This document shows, piece after piece, positions 10,554 to 21,862 of a stretch of DNA of 64,000 nucleotides. Source of the DNA: Coptis chinensis. Lineage: Eukaryota > Streptophyta > Magnoliopsida > Ranunculales > Ranunculaceae. Numbering within the stretch: the first letter of the stretch is position 1; each line of letters starts with the position of its first letter. The position numbers and the translations under genes were made by a program. The notes below the pieces were generated by a model. It was not told the origin of the DNA and searched no databases. It was given only the letters and a program-made list of their open reading frames with translations. The stretch covers positions 13,059,501 to 13,123,500 of the forward strand of contig CM027381.1 of the NCBI GenBank assembly GCA_015680905.1, in the 5' to 3' direction.

Positions 10554-11733
10554 TCAGATTACGGTTTCATTAACGATCCATCACTTTACATATTTCAGTC
10601 CATACCAAATTCATATTCCACTCCACCATCTATCATAGACCAACTCTACCAAATAATGGTCGAACAATAAAAAATAATTCAGGAAATGACACAAACCTTG
10701 TCTTTTCTCCAATCCAATTCAAATGATACCTTCTCTGACCCTGATATTAATGACCAATTAAAATCTCATCACCATCCACTTGACTATCGTGTGAATTCCA
10801 GATCTTATGACAATGAATATATGCCTGAAATCGCAGTTTATCTCACATGCCTGTCACCCATAAATGAGAAAACTCCGGCAGAAGAAACTCAAGAACCTAT
10901 GTTGGAAATTAACTCGACACACTTGGAAAATGACATTGAGAAAATTTATGAAGATATAGGAAGAGAGGAAAAGACAAATGAAGTGCTTGGAAAAGAGGAT
11001 ATAAAATCTATGGTGGAACGAGGATCTCAGTTTACTTTGGTCGTTCAAGACTTAACAATGGAACAAATTTGTGACATCCTTACAATTTCTAAAATGAACC
11101 ACAATTATGTGGATACGCCCAAGTGAGATGGAGAGTATTTTGAGTTCCCGAGAGTATGTGATGAGCCACTACCCAACCACCATTCTCCCAAGTTAACACC
11201 TCTTGTCATTCACCCATCTAACATCACCAAGTTATCCGTCTCTCCCTCATTTCAAAGAAACCTCCAATTCGCACTTGAACCAATTGCCTCCGAAATATTT
11301 TATAATTTTTTCAATCCTCCCAGTAAAGAGACTTTGCCCAACATACAAATTCAGGAGTCTATCTTTCCAATAGTTGAGAAACTTGGTATGTCCTATTCCA
11401 CATCATCTGAGCTTCATGAAAGACAACTTCTACCACACTCATATTCTCTTGGACAATTCAAACATGATGGGTTATTGCATAAGTTCCATGATGGGTTACA
11501 TAAGCTTTTATTGTCATTCTGTATATTCCACTCCAACTACATCATTACATTATGTTCGGGGTATATGCTGTTATATGTTTTTCTATAAAGATCCCTAACT
11601 GTTTAGACTATTAGTATATAATTAATAGCATATCATCCATCTTATGCATAGTCTTGGGCAATCTGACTTAAAATGACCCCACATATAGTCTAGAGTATTT
11701 GACTATAAATGACTTATTATGTTTTCTCGATGC
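10554..11733 (+). pseudogene. Element C, coding segment after protease of a pol-less element
   Basis: An open frame at 10686-11126 (146 codons) encodes an acidic, hydrophilic protein with TEQ- and EEK-rich stretches. It has no recognised domain. Downstream, in another frame, FQRNLQFALEPIAS (about 11257-11298) and FFNPPSKETLP match FQRNLEFALDPLVS and the following residues in element 1 and the same place in element 2. The segment is therefore the diverged homologue of the coding extension that follows protease in elements 1 and 2. It runs into the 3' noncoding motif aatctgacttaaaatgacccc at 11660 and is cut at 11738 by element 1. Confidence 0.65.
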
Positions 11734-11738
11734 ATTCC

Positions 11739-13228
11739 TGATAAGAGCCCAAAACTGTAGTTTTAACCCCTTAATAATCATATTTTTAGACCAATTATGT
11801 GAATAATAAGTAAGAGTTAATACTGATTACGTGTTTTTATGCATTTCAGGCTTCAAAGTCCATTATGTGTAGAAATGTGCCACTTTAGCTAGATAAAGGA
11901 GCAATGGTTGGTTGCTAAGGAGTTCTGTGATTAAAGGCCAAGATTCAAGAAGACAAAGCCTTTCTAAAGCCCGGTCAAAGCTGAAAAGTCAAAGTTAACG
12001 CGGGCAGAAACAGCACAAAAAGTCAACAGAAATTCCGAAGACCATATCTTTGGACTCAAACTTTGGAATTGGGCCTACCTTATGTCAAAACGACCAGCTC
12101 GGAAAGAGCTTTCCAATGGTCCAAGCCTTGACCCAATCAGAGGAACAGAAATGGACGAAACATCTGTCGAAGCCAACTGCAGCTGAAGAGCCCATTTTGG
12201 ACTAAAGAAATTGGGTTTTGGGCCTAATTCTCTGGCCCAAAACATGGCTCCAAGCCCATGCACGATTTTTGGATCTGAATGTATAAAAACCAAAGCTTCA
12301 CTCTTTGTTAATGGTAGATAGTTAGACCTAGATTAGAAATTAGATTAGTAGCCTCCATTAATTAGTTTTAGATCTCAGTTTTAGAATTTCATTCCCTGTT
12401 TTAGATTAAAACTTTAAATCATTGTTCTTTATTGATTAGATAAATAAAATAGTTATTCTTGTCAATTTCGATTTTTGTCATTTACAATTTATTAGATCTA
12501 ATTTCAATTCTTGTTATCATTCAATTCTTAGTTATTAATTAGATTTCGATTATTGTTTAGTTAAATTTCATAAAAGTTAGAATCTTTGTAATATGTTGTA
12601 TTCAATTTCAATGGGAAATGATGGTTTGATGAATCAAGGCTAAAACCTCCATTAGAGGGGTTGATGAAGCCTTGATGAAAACTTAGTTGTATAGTGTAGA
12701 AGCGTTGTAGAGTCTATTCCACTCTAGAAGGTCGTGTTTCGCCATGAGAATGGGTGGACGACCTCACATGCTAGTTATAATTGGTAGAAATGCCATATTA
12801 ATTAGGGATTAGAACGAGCAATTCTTACTGGAAGAACGTAAGAATTGGATTACAACAGTCTATTCTAGGTGATTAAGTTGGATTCGAGGTGGATTCAATT
12901 CCCCTCTAATTCTTTATCTAGATTCAAGAACATTAGTATTTCCATATATTTCGTAGTGACATTCAACATATTGCTTTTCATATTGCATCGTAGTATAATT
13001 CCCCTTCGTAAAGCTCTCATTAGACTTAAGACCGACTAATTAGATTAGAAAACATTCCATGCTAGAGAACTAGGAGTGGAACGAATTTGTTACTCCACTC
13101 TATTTCGATAGAATTGAGAGTAGAAAATTTGATAAATATAGACACATAATCTATCGTTTAGTTTTACTTACGTTTAGAGTTTCATCGCTTTATTTCATAG
13201 GTAAAACTATTCATTTTATGTTTTATCA
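11739..13228 (+). repeat. Element 1 5' LTR
   Basis: The LTR runs from TGATAAGAGCCC to TATCA, 1490 bp. The TATA box tataaaaa lies at 12282-12289, so transcription should start about 30 bp downstream, near 12315. The family motif ccattagaggggttgatgaagcc is near 12646. It is very similar to the LTRs of element 3, including the U3 stretch with tgggttttgggcct, which supports cross-mobilisation. Confidence 0.93.
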
Positions 13229-13230
13229 AA

Positions 13231-13248
13231 TGGCGCCGCTACCATCTT
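13231..13248 (+). promoter_or_regulatory. Primer-binding site (tRNA-Asp type)
   Basis: TGGCGCCGCTACC starts 2 bp after the LTR. The first eight bases, and 11 of the first 13, are complementary to the plant tRNA-Asp 3' end, the primer known for Athila elements. Confidence 0.88.
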
Positions 13249-13756
13249 AGTTTCCCTTTAGCATTGTTTTCATAGTATAATTAGTCACTTTTAAGTCCCA
13301 TTAAACCCACCCACCCTTGTTTGATTCATATTGTGGTTATATGTTTCAGCGTCGAAAAATTCCACGACAAAATTACACTCGAAGCGCCGACCGCGCTTAT
13401 ATAAGGAGCGACCAATACGACTCCCCTATAACACGAAAGCTGAATACCGAAACGACCAGCGCTAAGTCATCGAACAAGGAGCGACACGCTTCTATGCGAA
13501 GCATCAAGCTGCGCCCTAAGCCAAAAATCCCAGATTTCAACAGGTTTGTTTCAAACTTCGATTTTTAAGTTTTTCAGTGTTCTAAGTTGTTATTTACACT
13601 GAACACGCCAGAAACAAGACGTTATTCATAAACGAAGCAAGGACGCTAATCGGGTATTCCTTTCTTCCATACCTCGCATCTCCGGTTAGAGGTTTCTACT
13701 AGTATATCGAATTGTTTGGAGTGTTGCATGTTTAGTTAAGTTTGACTTAGTCTTGC
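13249..13756 (+). other. Element 1 5' leader (noncoding)
   Basis: This is the 508-bp leader between the primer-binding site and the gag start. An 83-codon open frame at 13317-13568 overlaps a GC-rich, repeat-like stretch (about 13380-13520 with agcgccgaccgcgc and gagcgac motifs). I take that frame as chance, because the other elements have GC-rich leaders at this place without a related protein. Confidence 0.7.
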
Positions 13757-15790
13757 ATGAGATTAAGGTCTGGTTGAAGAAAAACAACTAACGTAATTAC
13801 ACGGCAATGTCAAAAAACAAGTCTATCTAGTTTACCACCCACTACACGTCTAGCTACTATTTCACATACACCACCTGATATTATGGATGAAGAAAGAGAG
13901 ACTCCTCTCTCTGACTTTTATAAAGCCTCGAAATGATAGCCCTAAATCTTGCATCGTTCTAGCAGACCCAGTGGGGGATTTTCGCATCCCCCCAAATATA
14001 TTTAATTTGTTACCCGTTTTCCATGGTTTAGACCATGAAAAACCTTATCAGCACATGCGTAGGATTGAACAAGTCCTTACAACATTCCACCATCCTACGG
14101 TTGGTGCGAACAAATGAAATTGAGGGTATTCCCTTTCACCTTAGGCGATAAGGCGTCTTGGTTAACGCCCAAGCACTAATTCTGTGGACTCGTGGGCCAA
14201 ACTTGTTAGTTTGTTTATGGAACATTTTTACCCACTCCTAAAGACGGATGAAATGCTTTCCAAGATTCACTTCTTTCGGCCGAAATCCTCATGAATCATT
14301 TTCGAGGCTTGGAATCGCTTTCACCGATCTCCTTATAGAGTGTCCACACCATCACCTAGCAAAAAACACGCGTTAGTTCGTGCCTTTTCAAAGGACTTCT
14401 ACACCACCATAAAGAAGTCCTAGACATAATGAATGGGGTAGTTTCCTAAGTAAAGGAGCCTCAGAGGCATATAAATTTTTGGAAGATCGACTAAAAGCGT
14501 AATAATAATGGGGGTAGTGACGATTACTCCCGCCCGGCTAGTAGTTCTTCTTCAACAAGGCTTACCAACTAGTATGTTTGAGGTTAAATCAGATCCTCGA
14601 GCTTAAAACTCTAATTGAATCCCTCACAAAAAGGTAGAGGCCATTTCGTACAACAAAAGCCTATCCCCGGCCATGAATGTAAATTCAAATCCATGTAGTT
14701 TCTGTTGAGTCCCGAAAGATCCTAACTCCCAACGTCCCTATAGCCTATGAACATTCTTGTTCCATTAATAGTGAACCTAACGCCCTTGGAGACAAAAATC
14801 CCAACTTCGGTTGGAGAAATAACCAACAAGTCACACCTACAGGGTACAATAATCAATATGTTAGGCCAACGCACAGTTATAACCAAGCTCCACCACAACA
14901 AGGACAGGATCAGGGTAATTATAATAATTATAACAACCAAACGCAACCTCGACAAAGTCAAGCACAAGGTTAATGTAGTTATAATAATTATAATGCTAAT
15001 AGAGGTATCGTTCCTAAAATAATAACTATCACAATCCGCCCATAAATAATCAACGCGAGATAGTTCCAGTCACACCACCCGTGACTACTACACCCACACA
15101 ACCGGATCGTCTTGACACCTTCATACAAGTGAGCTAACAACTTTTCCAAACCATGGCTCAATCTAACCAACACATTCTACAATCCGTTAATAATTTAAAC
15201 CAACAGTTAGCCCAAGAGAAAGCCCAACCAAAAGGCGTGTTTCCGGCTGGCGATACCCAACCCTAGAACGGCAAACAACGACCTTTTGAGGTAAACGGTA
15301 ATACTAGTACGGAAACTACAACCGTGGGTGAGCTAAATGCCATCACCACTCTCCGCTTCCGAAGAGTGGTTGATAACAAAGTAACTATGCCTATAGTTAC
15401 CCCATCAAGATTCTCTACATCGGATATCGAACTAGATAATGCGAAATAGAAACTCAAGAACCTACCACCGTAGAGGTACCAGCTTAAACCACAACCTAAG
15501 AAACAGAAAGCCAAGGTTACACATCAAGTTGAGCCATACGCTAAATATAGAGCGAAACCACCGCCCTCGAGAAATTAGCCATGCTAACCGGGGGATACTA
15601 ACTTTGAGGAGATTATGAACGCGTTTTCAAAAATCTAACGATAAACCTTCCTTTTCTCGAAACTATAAAAAAGCTACCTAAAAACGCTAAGTTTCTTAAG
15701 GAGTTGTGCACTACTAGGCATAAGACCAACATACCTAAAGACGCCTTTCTAACTGAACAGTTCCCAACTTTATCCTAAAATAATGGAATT
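13757..15790 (+). pseudogene. Element 1 gag (degraded)
   Basis: The ancestral start is ATG at 13757, within the family-conserved CTTGCATGAGATTAAGGTC, and is followed after five codons by a stop (MRLRSG then TGA). A second in-frame-like start at about 13884 begins the core, which reads DFYK...NDSPKSCIVLADPVGDF and FNLLPVFHGLDHEKPYQHMRR across a frame change. Later parts are recognisable in shifting frames: the region of DEMLSKI, an N/Y/Q-rich tract at 14800-15000, and AKVTHQVEPYAKYRAKP near 15510. The frame is destroyed by many single-base gains and losses, so no Gag can be made. Confidence 0.85.
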
Positions 15791-16390
15791 GTTAAGTACA
15801 AGGACCCGGGTCGCCCCATCGCATAATGCACCTTAGGAGATTCTCACACGACGACCGTGCTACTAGACCTCGGGGATAGTGTTAAATTACTCCCGTTTTA
15901 TTTGTATAAACAAATAGGTCTAGAGGAGATGCAACCTACTAAAATGACATTGCAATTAGCTGATCGGTCTATTAAGTATCCTAAGGGTGTGGTTGAAAAC
16001 GTCTTTGGTTAAAGTCCAAAATTTTACTACCCAAATTTGACTTCGTTATCCTCGACACGTAAGTCACTAACGACTCTGTACCTATCATTTTAGGGCATCC
16101 CTTCTTGGCTCGCCAACGCTACCATAAACCGCCGCGATGGTTCGATGTCCTTGTCCTTTGGCCATCTTTACGTTGAGGTAAATGTTTTCAAAATGAGGAC
16201 ACGGATCCCGATTCATCTACAAATGGAGAGGTTAGCATGATCGAGCTTAGCTCAAGATTACTTCAAAAACATGTTTCCTGAGAAACAGATTAACAAATTC
16301 CTTTCCTTCGAAATTCGAAGTTTAACAATGACTCCCTGGTAGTAGATCTAAATCGAAGAAAAATTCCGCGAACTCTTTTGCACCGCTTCT
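15791..16390 (+). pseudogene. Element 1 aspartic protease (degraded)
   Basis: LLDLGDSVKLLP at about 15860-15895 is the active site of a retroelement aspartic protease; the catalytic aspartate codon is 15866-15868. The family form is DLGAS, and here Ala is Asp. The next block, EEMQPTKMTLQLADRSIKYPKG, matches the protease of elements 2, 3 and D almost residue for residue. A frameshift follows near 16010. The catalytic flap and the closing G-R-P-F-L-A stretch (about 16090-16115, read as gggcatcccttcttggctcg) are out of frame. Confidence 0.85.
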
Positions 16391-17079
16391 TTACCACTTC
16401 ACGAGTCCCCCTTGCCAACAACCATTCATCCCTTGATGCTATGACGGAAGATGAATTTTTCAATCTCTATCCCAAAGATCCTTTTGACCCACCTATTGAG
16501 GAATGTCTTGCATATATCAAGATTTCGATGATATGGACTTGAGAGCTCTAGCCGAGAATCATTCACCTTCCATCACCAATATTCCCCACCCTCCACCTTT
16601 TCAAAGGAACCTCGAATTTGCACTCGATCCTTTAGTTTCTCCTCAGGCTTCATGATTTTTTAAATCCACCTAGTAAACAAATACTTCCCAAGGATAAACC
16701 ACTTGACACCTTCATTTTCGGACTTGAGAGGTCCCCTAACTACACCATGAATGAGTTTTGTGCTAAACCCACATCCTCATTTTTTCCACGCTTTCCCTCT
16801 AAAACTTATCCCAATCCACCATATTTTCCACAACCATTCACTTTTCCACACTTATTCACTAGGACACCCTCTCGTTCAAAGATGAAACATAAGGTGCATG
16901 CTCGGTTATGTTATAGGTCTATCCGACTTCGCTTTCATTCCACTAGGTCACTGCGTCGTAGGAAATCTTGGTGCTTGATTGTGTTTGGATATGTTTTCTA
17001 TGATATTTATTTATGGAACGATCCACAACTATTTCGGTTGTTGATATATGATAAACTGCATATTCATACATATATTTAG
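16391..17079 (+). pseudogene. Coding extension after protease, in place of pol
   Basis: The segment encodes EDEFFNLYPKDPFDPPIEECLAY near 16448-16515 and FQRNLEFALDPLVS near 16600-16640. The frame 16747-17079 (110 codons) then has a proline- and phenylalanine-rich start and an end with RSIRLRF, KSWCLIVFG and DIYLWNDP. Element 2 encodes the same order of blocks, and C a diverged version. Element 3 does not have it and goes from protease straight to reverse transcriptase. I do not recognise the domain. It may be a C-terminal domain of a gag-protease polyprotein; the function is unknown. Confidence 0.65.
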
Positions 17080-19430
17080 ATAAAGTCTCGAGTATCCGAC
17101 TATAAATCCGACTCAATTTTTGTGTTTGGTGCATTTCCTTTCATTTCCATATATTGGTGAATGCACCATTTAGGTAACCGGCCTTCCCTATGGAGTGTGT
17201 GGTTGTAAGTACCGGATCCTAAGTCCACGATTCACATAATTCACGCTTTTCTACTCTTGCATGTTTTCTTGGTTTTGAGTCATGTTTCTCTATGGTGTGA
17301 ATTATGTCTTTATCGCTTATTGTTTTCCTTTATATTAAACCTAATTCATAAAAAAAAAAAGTTTAAAGCTATAAAAATAGTAATCTAGCAAGTCTCGAAT
17401 CGACCTTAAAAGACCCAAGTTTTCGTACAATACCAACTTTCTGGAGTATAAGCCAAACAAAGATTTCAAACTTAAAAAGAGTTTTCCAATTTTGTTTGGG
17501 GGTGGTGTATTTTGGTATTCATTTCAAATCTTGTTGCCACCCTAAGCCTGTCATGTTTACTCCAAGTAGAGTTTGTGTTAGTTAGTACGCGTAATGTTTT
17601 AATTGTGCTTCATATTATCATATCATCTTTACAATATTTCTCATTGCAGTCGCCCAATTTTTGCCACGTTTCTATGGTAAATTCTTTCCTTATCTCTTTA
17701 CACTTTGAGAACAAAGCGTTCGATTGTTTGGGGTGGGATAGAAACATTTGCAAAAATTAGACACTTTTAGGATGTAAATTATGCACTTTTATTTATAAAA
17801 TGTTAAAAATTATAAAAATTAGTTAGTTACATAATTTAATTGTGCTATTGAATTGTTTCATGAACCCCTTCTCCCAAATTGTTTGGGGGTGGTATAGAAA
17901 CACGATGTAAATGTTAAGCACATATTAGGTTGTATATTACGTATTATTTGTCTTAAAAATAATAAAAATAAAAAAAAAAAAATAAAAATAAAAAGTTTAT
18001 GCTATACACTTAGGAATATTGGTATTGTTTCTTTCTCTATACTCTTAATAATCTAGAAGTCTCAATGTAGCTTTTGCATTAGAATAGTTTTAGAAACTTA
18101 GGTTAATATGTAGGTAATAATCTTTGCATCTATCTATAAATATATTACATGAGTATCTATGATTGTTTGGCAGTAAGTTTCTGAAATCTAGGCTAGAGTA
18201 CTTATTCTACAAATCCTGTGAGAATATAGCCTAAAGCCTTATATGAGTGAAACATTTGAGAAATGACACAAGGGAGAAGTATATTCCGAATAGAGAAATC
18301 ACACGTCCACTTGCTTACCACCCACTATACCATGTCCTAAGAGAGAATTTAGGCCCTTTTTGGATCGATATAGCTAGAAATTCTGACCTAAGTATATTTT
18401 CCGCTAGTCTTAATCGAGCCTTTCATTAGCCCTTTCATAAACCACAAATCCTTTACCCCTGTTACAAAACAAAACAAAATAAAAATTCAACTTACCCAAT
18501 TTAGATAAGTCCGAGAATAGAATGAGGAAGAAAGAAGAAGAGAAAAACCGTGTAAACAAAAGTTAGTTAATTACTTCCGAAAATAAAGAAAAGAAGTTTC
18601 CATCCAAAGAAAAGAAAAATAAAAATAGAAATAAAATAAAAACTCCAAAAAAAATAGAATAAAAAAGGAGTCAAAAGCCAAAGAAAAAAAAAAAAAAAAA
18701 TATGGCTAAGGATGGAAACAAAGTGTAGAAGCAAAAGTAAATAACAAGGTTTTCTCTAGTTACATAATATAAAGACTCTATTATCTTAGACTTGTCCTTT
18801 TGAATATCCATTTCCTCCTTCTTAAACCATCTCCTAATCCCATGACACCTAATAAAGACCTCTAGCTTAATTAGGAATAGGTTAGTGGGATAGTAAGTGG
18901 CAGATGTGTTTGATCAACTTCGACTTCCTTGTGTGTCATTGAGATTGTAAGGTAAAGTATGCCCACTTGACATGGAGTAGCAAAAACTTGAGTGGAAAAA
19001 TCGAGAGTGATTTTTGTCTTGACTTTTATGTGAGAACCTATTTAAGGACGCTATTCCAAAGTTTCTGAAACGGGCCTGTTACTGCATTTCATAGCATTAC
19101 TCATTGTATATATGTTTATTCGTAGATGATTGGTTATTATGCATATATTAGCTTAGGTTTTGACTTGGTTATTCTTATTCAATTGCTAGTGTGATGTATA
19201 GATAGTTGAGACATGAATGAGGAAACAATAGTTTTATTTCTTAGTCGTTGTAGTATAGATGAAGTTTGTGAGTACCTTCACTTGAAAACTCTCATGAGGC
19301 TATAACTCGTCCACTAGGGAATTCCTAGTGGTTTAAGGCGCCTTGTTGCATATGGTCAATGTAATCGCATTCTCAAAAAACGAGAGTAGATAGAACTCCA
19401 TTTTTTGGTCACTTATTCTAATTTCTCATC
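17080..19430 (+). other. Element 1 3' noncoding region
   Basis: No gene is seen in these 2.35 kb. The region starts with a module conserved in elements 2, 3 and C (17155-17310; ggtaaccgg, then ggagtgtgtgg and ttgtaagtacc). PPT-like tracts lie at about 17491-17504, 17724-17737 and 17879-17892; the second follows a hairpin (CTTTG 17703-17707, AGAA, CAAAG 17712-17716). A/T homopolymers occur at 17350-17360, 17960-17990 and 18685-18700. Blocks at 18340-18380 and 18895-18960 are shared with all relatives. ORF a and ORF b, which would lie between the PPT-like tracts, are missing. Confidence 0.82.
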
Positions 19431-19467
19431 TTTGCTTGAGGACAAGCAAAATGCTGTTTGGGGGTGG
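19431..19467 (+). promoter_or_regulatory. Element 1 terminal hairpin and polypurine tract
   Basis: TTTGCTTG (19431-19438), AGGA, CAAGCAAA (19443-19450) form a perfect 8-bp stem. The PPT tttgggggtgg (19457-19467) ends 2 bp before the 3' LTR. Confidence 0.88.
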
Positions 19468-19469
19468 TT

Positions 19470-20965
19470 TGATAAGAGCCCAAAACTGTAGTTTTAACCC
19501 CTTAATAATCATATTTTTAGACCAATTATGTGAATAATAAGTAAGAGTTAATACTGATTATGTGTTTTTATGCATTTCAGGTTTCAAAGTTCATTATGTG
19601 CAGAAATGTGCCACTTTAGCTAGATAAAGGAGCAATGGTTGGTTGCTAAGGAGTTCTGTGATTATAGGCCAAGATTCAAGAAGACAAAGCCTTTCTAAAG
19701 CCCGGTCAAAGCTGAAAAGTCAAAGTTAACGCGCAAGCGTAAAATGGCAAAGACAAAAAGTCAACAGAACTTCCGAAGACCATATCTTTGGACTCAGACC
19801 TCGGAATTGGACCTACCTTATGTCAATAAGACCGGCTCGGAAAGAGCTTTCTAATGGTCCAAGCCTTGACCCAATCAGAGGAGCAGAAGTGGACGAAACA
19901 TCTGTTGAAGCCAACTGCAGCTGAAGAGCCCATTTTGGACTAAAGAAATTGGGTTTTGGGCCTGATTCTCTGGCCCAAAACATGGCTCCAAGCCCATTTA
20001 CGATTTTTGGATCTGTATGTATAAAAACCAAAGCTTCACTCTTTGTTAATGGTAGATAGTTAGACCTAGATTAGAAATTAGATTAGTAGCATCCATTAAT
20101 TAGTTTTAGATCTCAGTTTTAGAATTTCATTCCCTGTTTTAGATTAAAACTTTAAATCATTGTTCTTTATTGATTAGAGAAATAAAATAGTTATTCTTGT
20201 CAATTTCGATTTTTGTCATTTACAATTTATTAGATCTAATTTCAATTCTTGTTATCATTTAATTCTTAGTTATTAATTAGATTTCGATTATTGTTTAGTT
20301 AAATTTCATAAAGTTAGAATCTTTGTAATATGGTGTATTCAATTTCAATGGGAAATGATGGTTTGATTAATCAAGGCTAAAACCTCCATTAGAGGGGTTG
20401 ATGAAGCCTTGATGAAAAACTTAGTAGTATAGTGTAGAAGTGTTGTAGAGTCTATTCCATTCTAGAAGGTCGTGTTTTCGCCATAAGAATGGGTGGACGA
20501 CCTCACATGCTAGTTATAATTGGTAGAAATGCCATGTTAATTAGGGATTAGAGCGAGCAATTCTTACCGTAAGAACGTAAGAATTGGATTACAACAGTCT
20601 CATTATAGGTGATTAAGTTGGATTCGAGGTGGATTCAATTCCCCTCTAATTCTTTATCTAGATTCAAGAACATTAGTATTTCCATATATTTTCAGAGTGA
20701 CATTCAACATATTGCTTTTCATATTGCATCGTGAGTATAATTCCCTTCAGAAAAGCTCTCATTAGACTTAAGACCGACAATTAGATTAGAAAACATTCCA
20801 TGCTAGAGAACTAGGAGTGGAACGAATTTGTTACTCCACTCTATTTCGATAGAATTGAGAGTAGAAAATTTGATAAATATAGACACATAATCTAGTTTTA
20901 GTTTACTTACATTTTGAGTTCATCGTTCATTTCGTAGGTAAACTATTCAATTTTATCTTTTATCA
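19470..20965 (+). repeat. Element 1 3' LTR
   Basis: A 1496-bp LTR from TGATAAG to TATCA with TATA at 20020-20027. Differences from the 5' LTR are mostly single C/T or G/A changes plus a short replacement near 19730-19755. It is followed by the target duplication ATTCC. Confidence 0.93.
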
Positions 20966-20970
20966 ATTCC

Positions 20971-21185
20971 TTTCCATTCTTATATCACGGGAATGCATCC
21001 TTAAGGTAACCGGGCCCTCCTTTTGGAGTGTGTGATTGTAAGTGCTGGAACCTTAGTTCACATATATCTCACATATTCTTTGTAAAACACTTTTTACTCG
21101 TCATTTGAGTAAGTGTGACCCTATGGAGTGAGTATACAAATTTCTTTTTCTTTATTTTATATTTCTTTTTAAAAATTGTTGTTCT
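20971..21185 (+). other. Element C, conserved noncoding module
   Basis: This is the continuation of element C after element 1. It reads aaggtaaccgggccctcc, then ggagtgtgtgattgtaagtgc, and corresponds to 17160-17340 of element 1 and, reversed, to 28900-29050 and 46240-46400. It contains no gene. Confidence 0.75.
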
Positions 21186-21189
21186 CCAT

Positions 21190-21700
21190 TCTCATAATGC
21201 AAGATTCTCGATACATCAATAGTTATGTGATTTTTCCAAAAAACATAGGCAATGGATTCCACATACACTAACCCTTAGAAATACGCAATCTCCATTCTTT
21301 TAAGGGCGGTTTGAGGATCAGTTATGTGTTACTAAGGGTTGCCCATATCACCATGTACTTTCTGTCTCATCTTAAACCACATAGATACCAATTGTTCCTT
21401 GCTCAATAACATATCATCACCTAAACCAGAAGAAGTCTCTTCTTTCAATGTACCAAATGCACCATGGAGGCAATACCCAAATTATACATGGAGTACTAAT
21501 CCACATACCCAACCACCTCCAGGATTCATTCACCAATCACATTAAACCACCAAATGCATTCAGAGAAGGACAAGGTACCTACAACAATCAGAACAGAGCA
21601 TTAGCTCCATCCCATTTTAACCAGAACTACCAAAATCCACTAATCAACAACGAAAAAGACCTAGTTCCAGTTACACCACCCACTAGTGTCCAATAAGATA
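21190..21700 (+). pseudogene. Athila-like gag fragment with zinc knuckle
   Basis: The frame 21339-21545 contains CTFCLILNHIDTNC, a perfect CX2CX4HX4C knuckle, then NVPNAPWRQYPNYTW. The same order (knuckle, then NAPWRQ) is found in the gag of element 2 (31314-31577) and element D (58827-59078). A second frame to 21696 is asparagine-rich and ends VPVTPPTS, again as in gag. The fragment follows a 3' noncoding piece of C, which is the wrong order for one element, so it is a separate remnant or a rearrangement. No gene is seen from 21700 to the insertion of element 2 at 21863. Confidence 0.72.
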
Positions 21701-21862
21701 ATCCCTCCCATTATGTCTTGCAAAATAAATCCCCTAACACACACATAACTGAAGCCATAGTCTAACTGGATTGGGTTTAATAAAGAGTCGACATGAAAGT
21801 TTCCTTACGGTTGGTTTTCAAAATTTAGAGTTAAAGAATCACTGCTTTTGGGTACGAGTAAC

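Larger units (their letters stand above)
11739..20965 (+). mobile_element. Element 1: complete pol-less Athila-like retrotransposon
   Basis: A 9227-bp element with two LTRs in the same orientation, primer-binding site, gag, protease, a coding extension, 3' noncoding DNA and PPT. The 5-bp target duplication ATTCC lies at 11734-11738 and 20966-20970, which proves a single insertion event into element C. Reverse transcriptase, RNase H and integrase are absent, and so are ORF a and ORF b. The two LTRs differ at only a few percent of positions by eye, so the insertion is fairly recent even though gag and protease are full of small lesions. Confidence 0.93.

Noticed and set aside
13317-13568. 83-codon basic protein in the element 1 leader
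   Set aside because: No related frame exists in the leaders of elements 2, 3, B or D; the stretch is a GC-rich repeat-like leader.
14722-15022. Frames with isoleucine runs (VIIIII)
   Set aside because: They are wrong-frame readings of the asparagine- and tyrosine-rich part of gag (ATAATTATAA-type codons).
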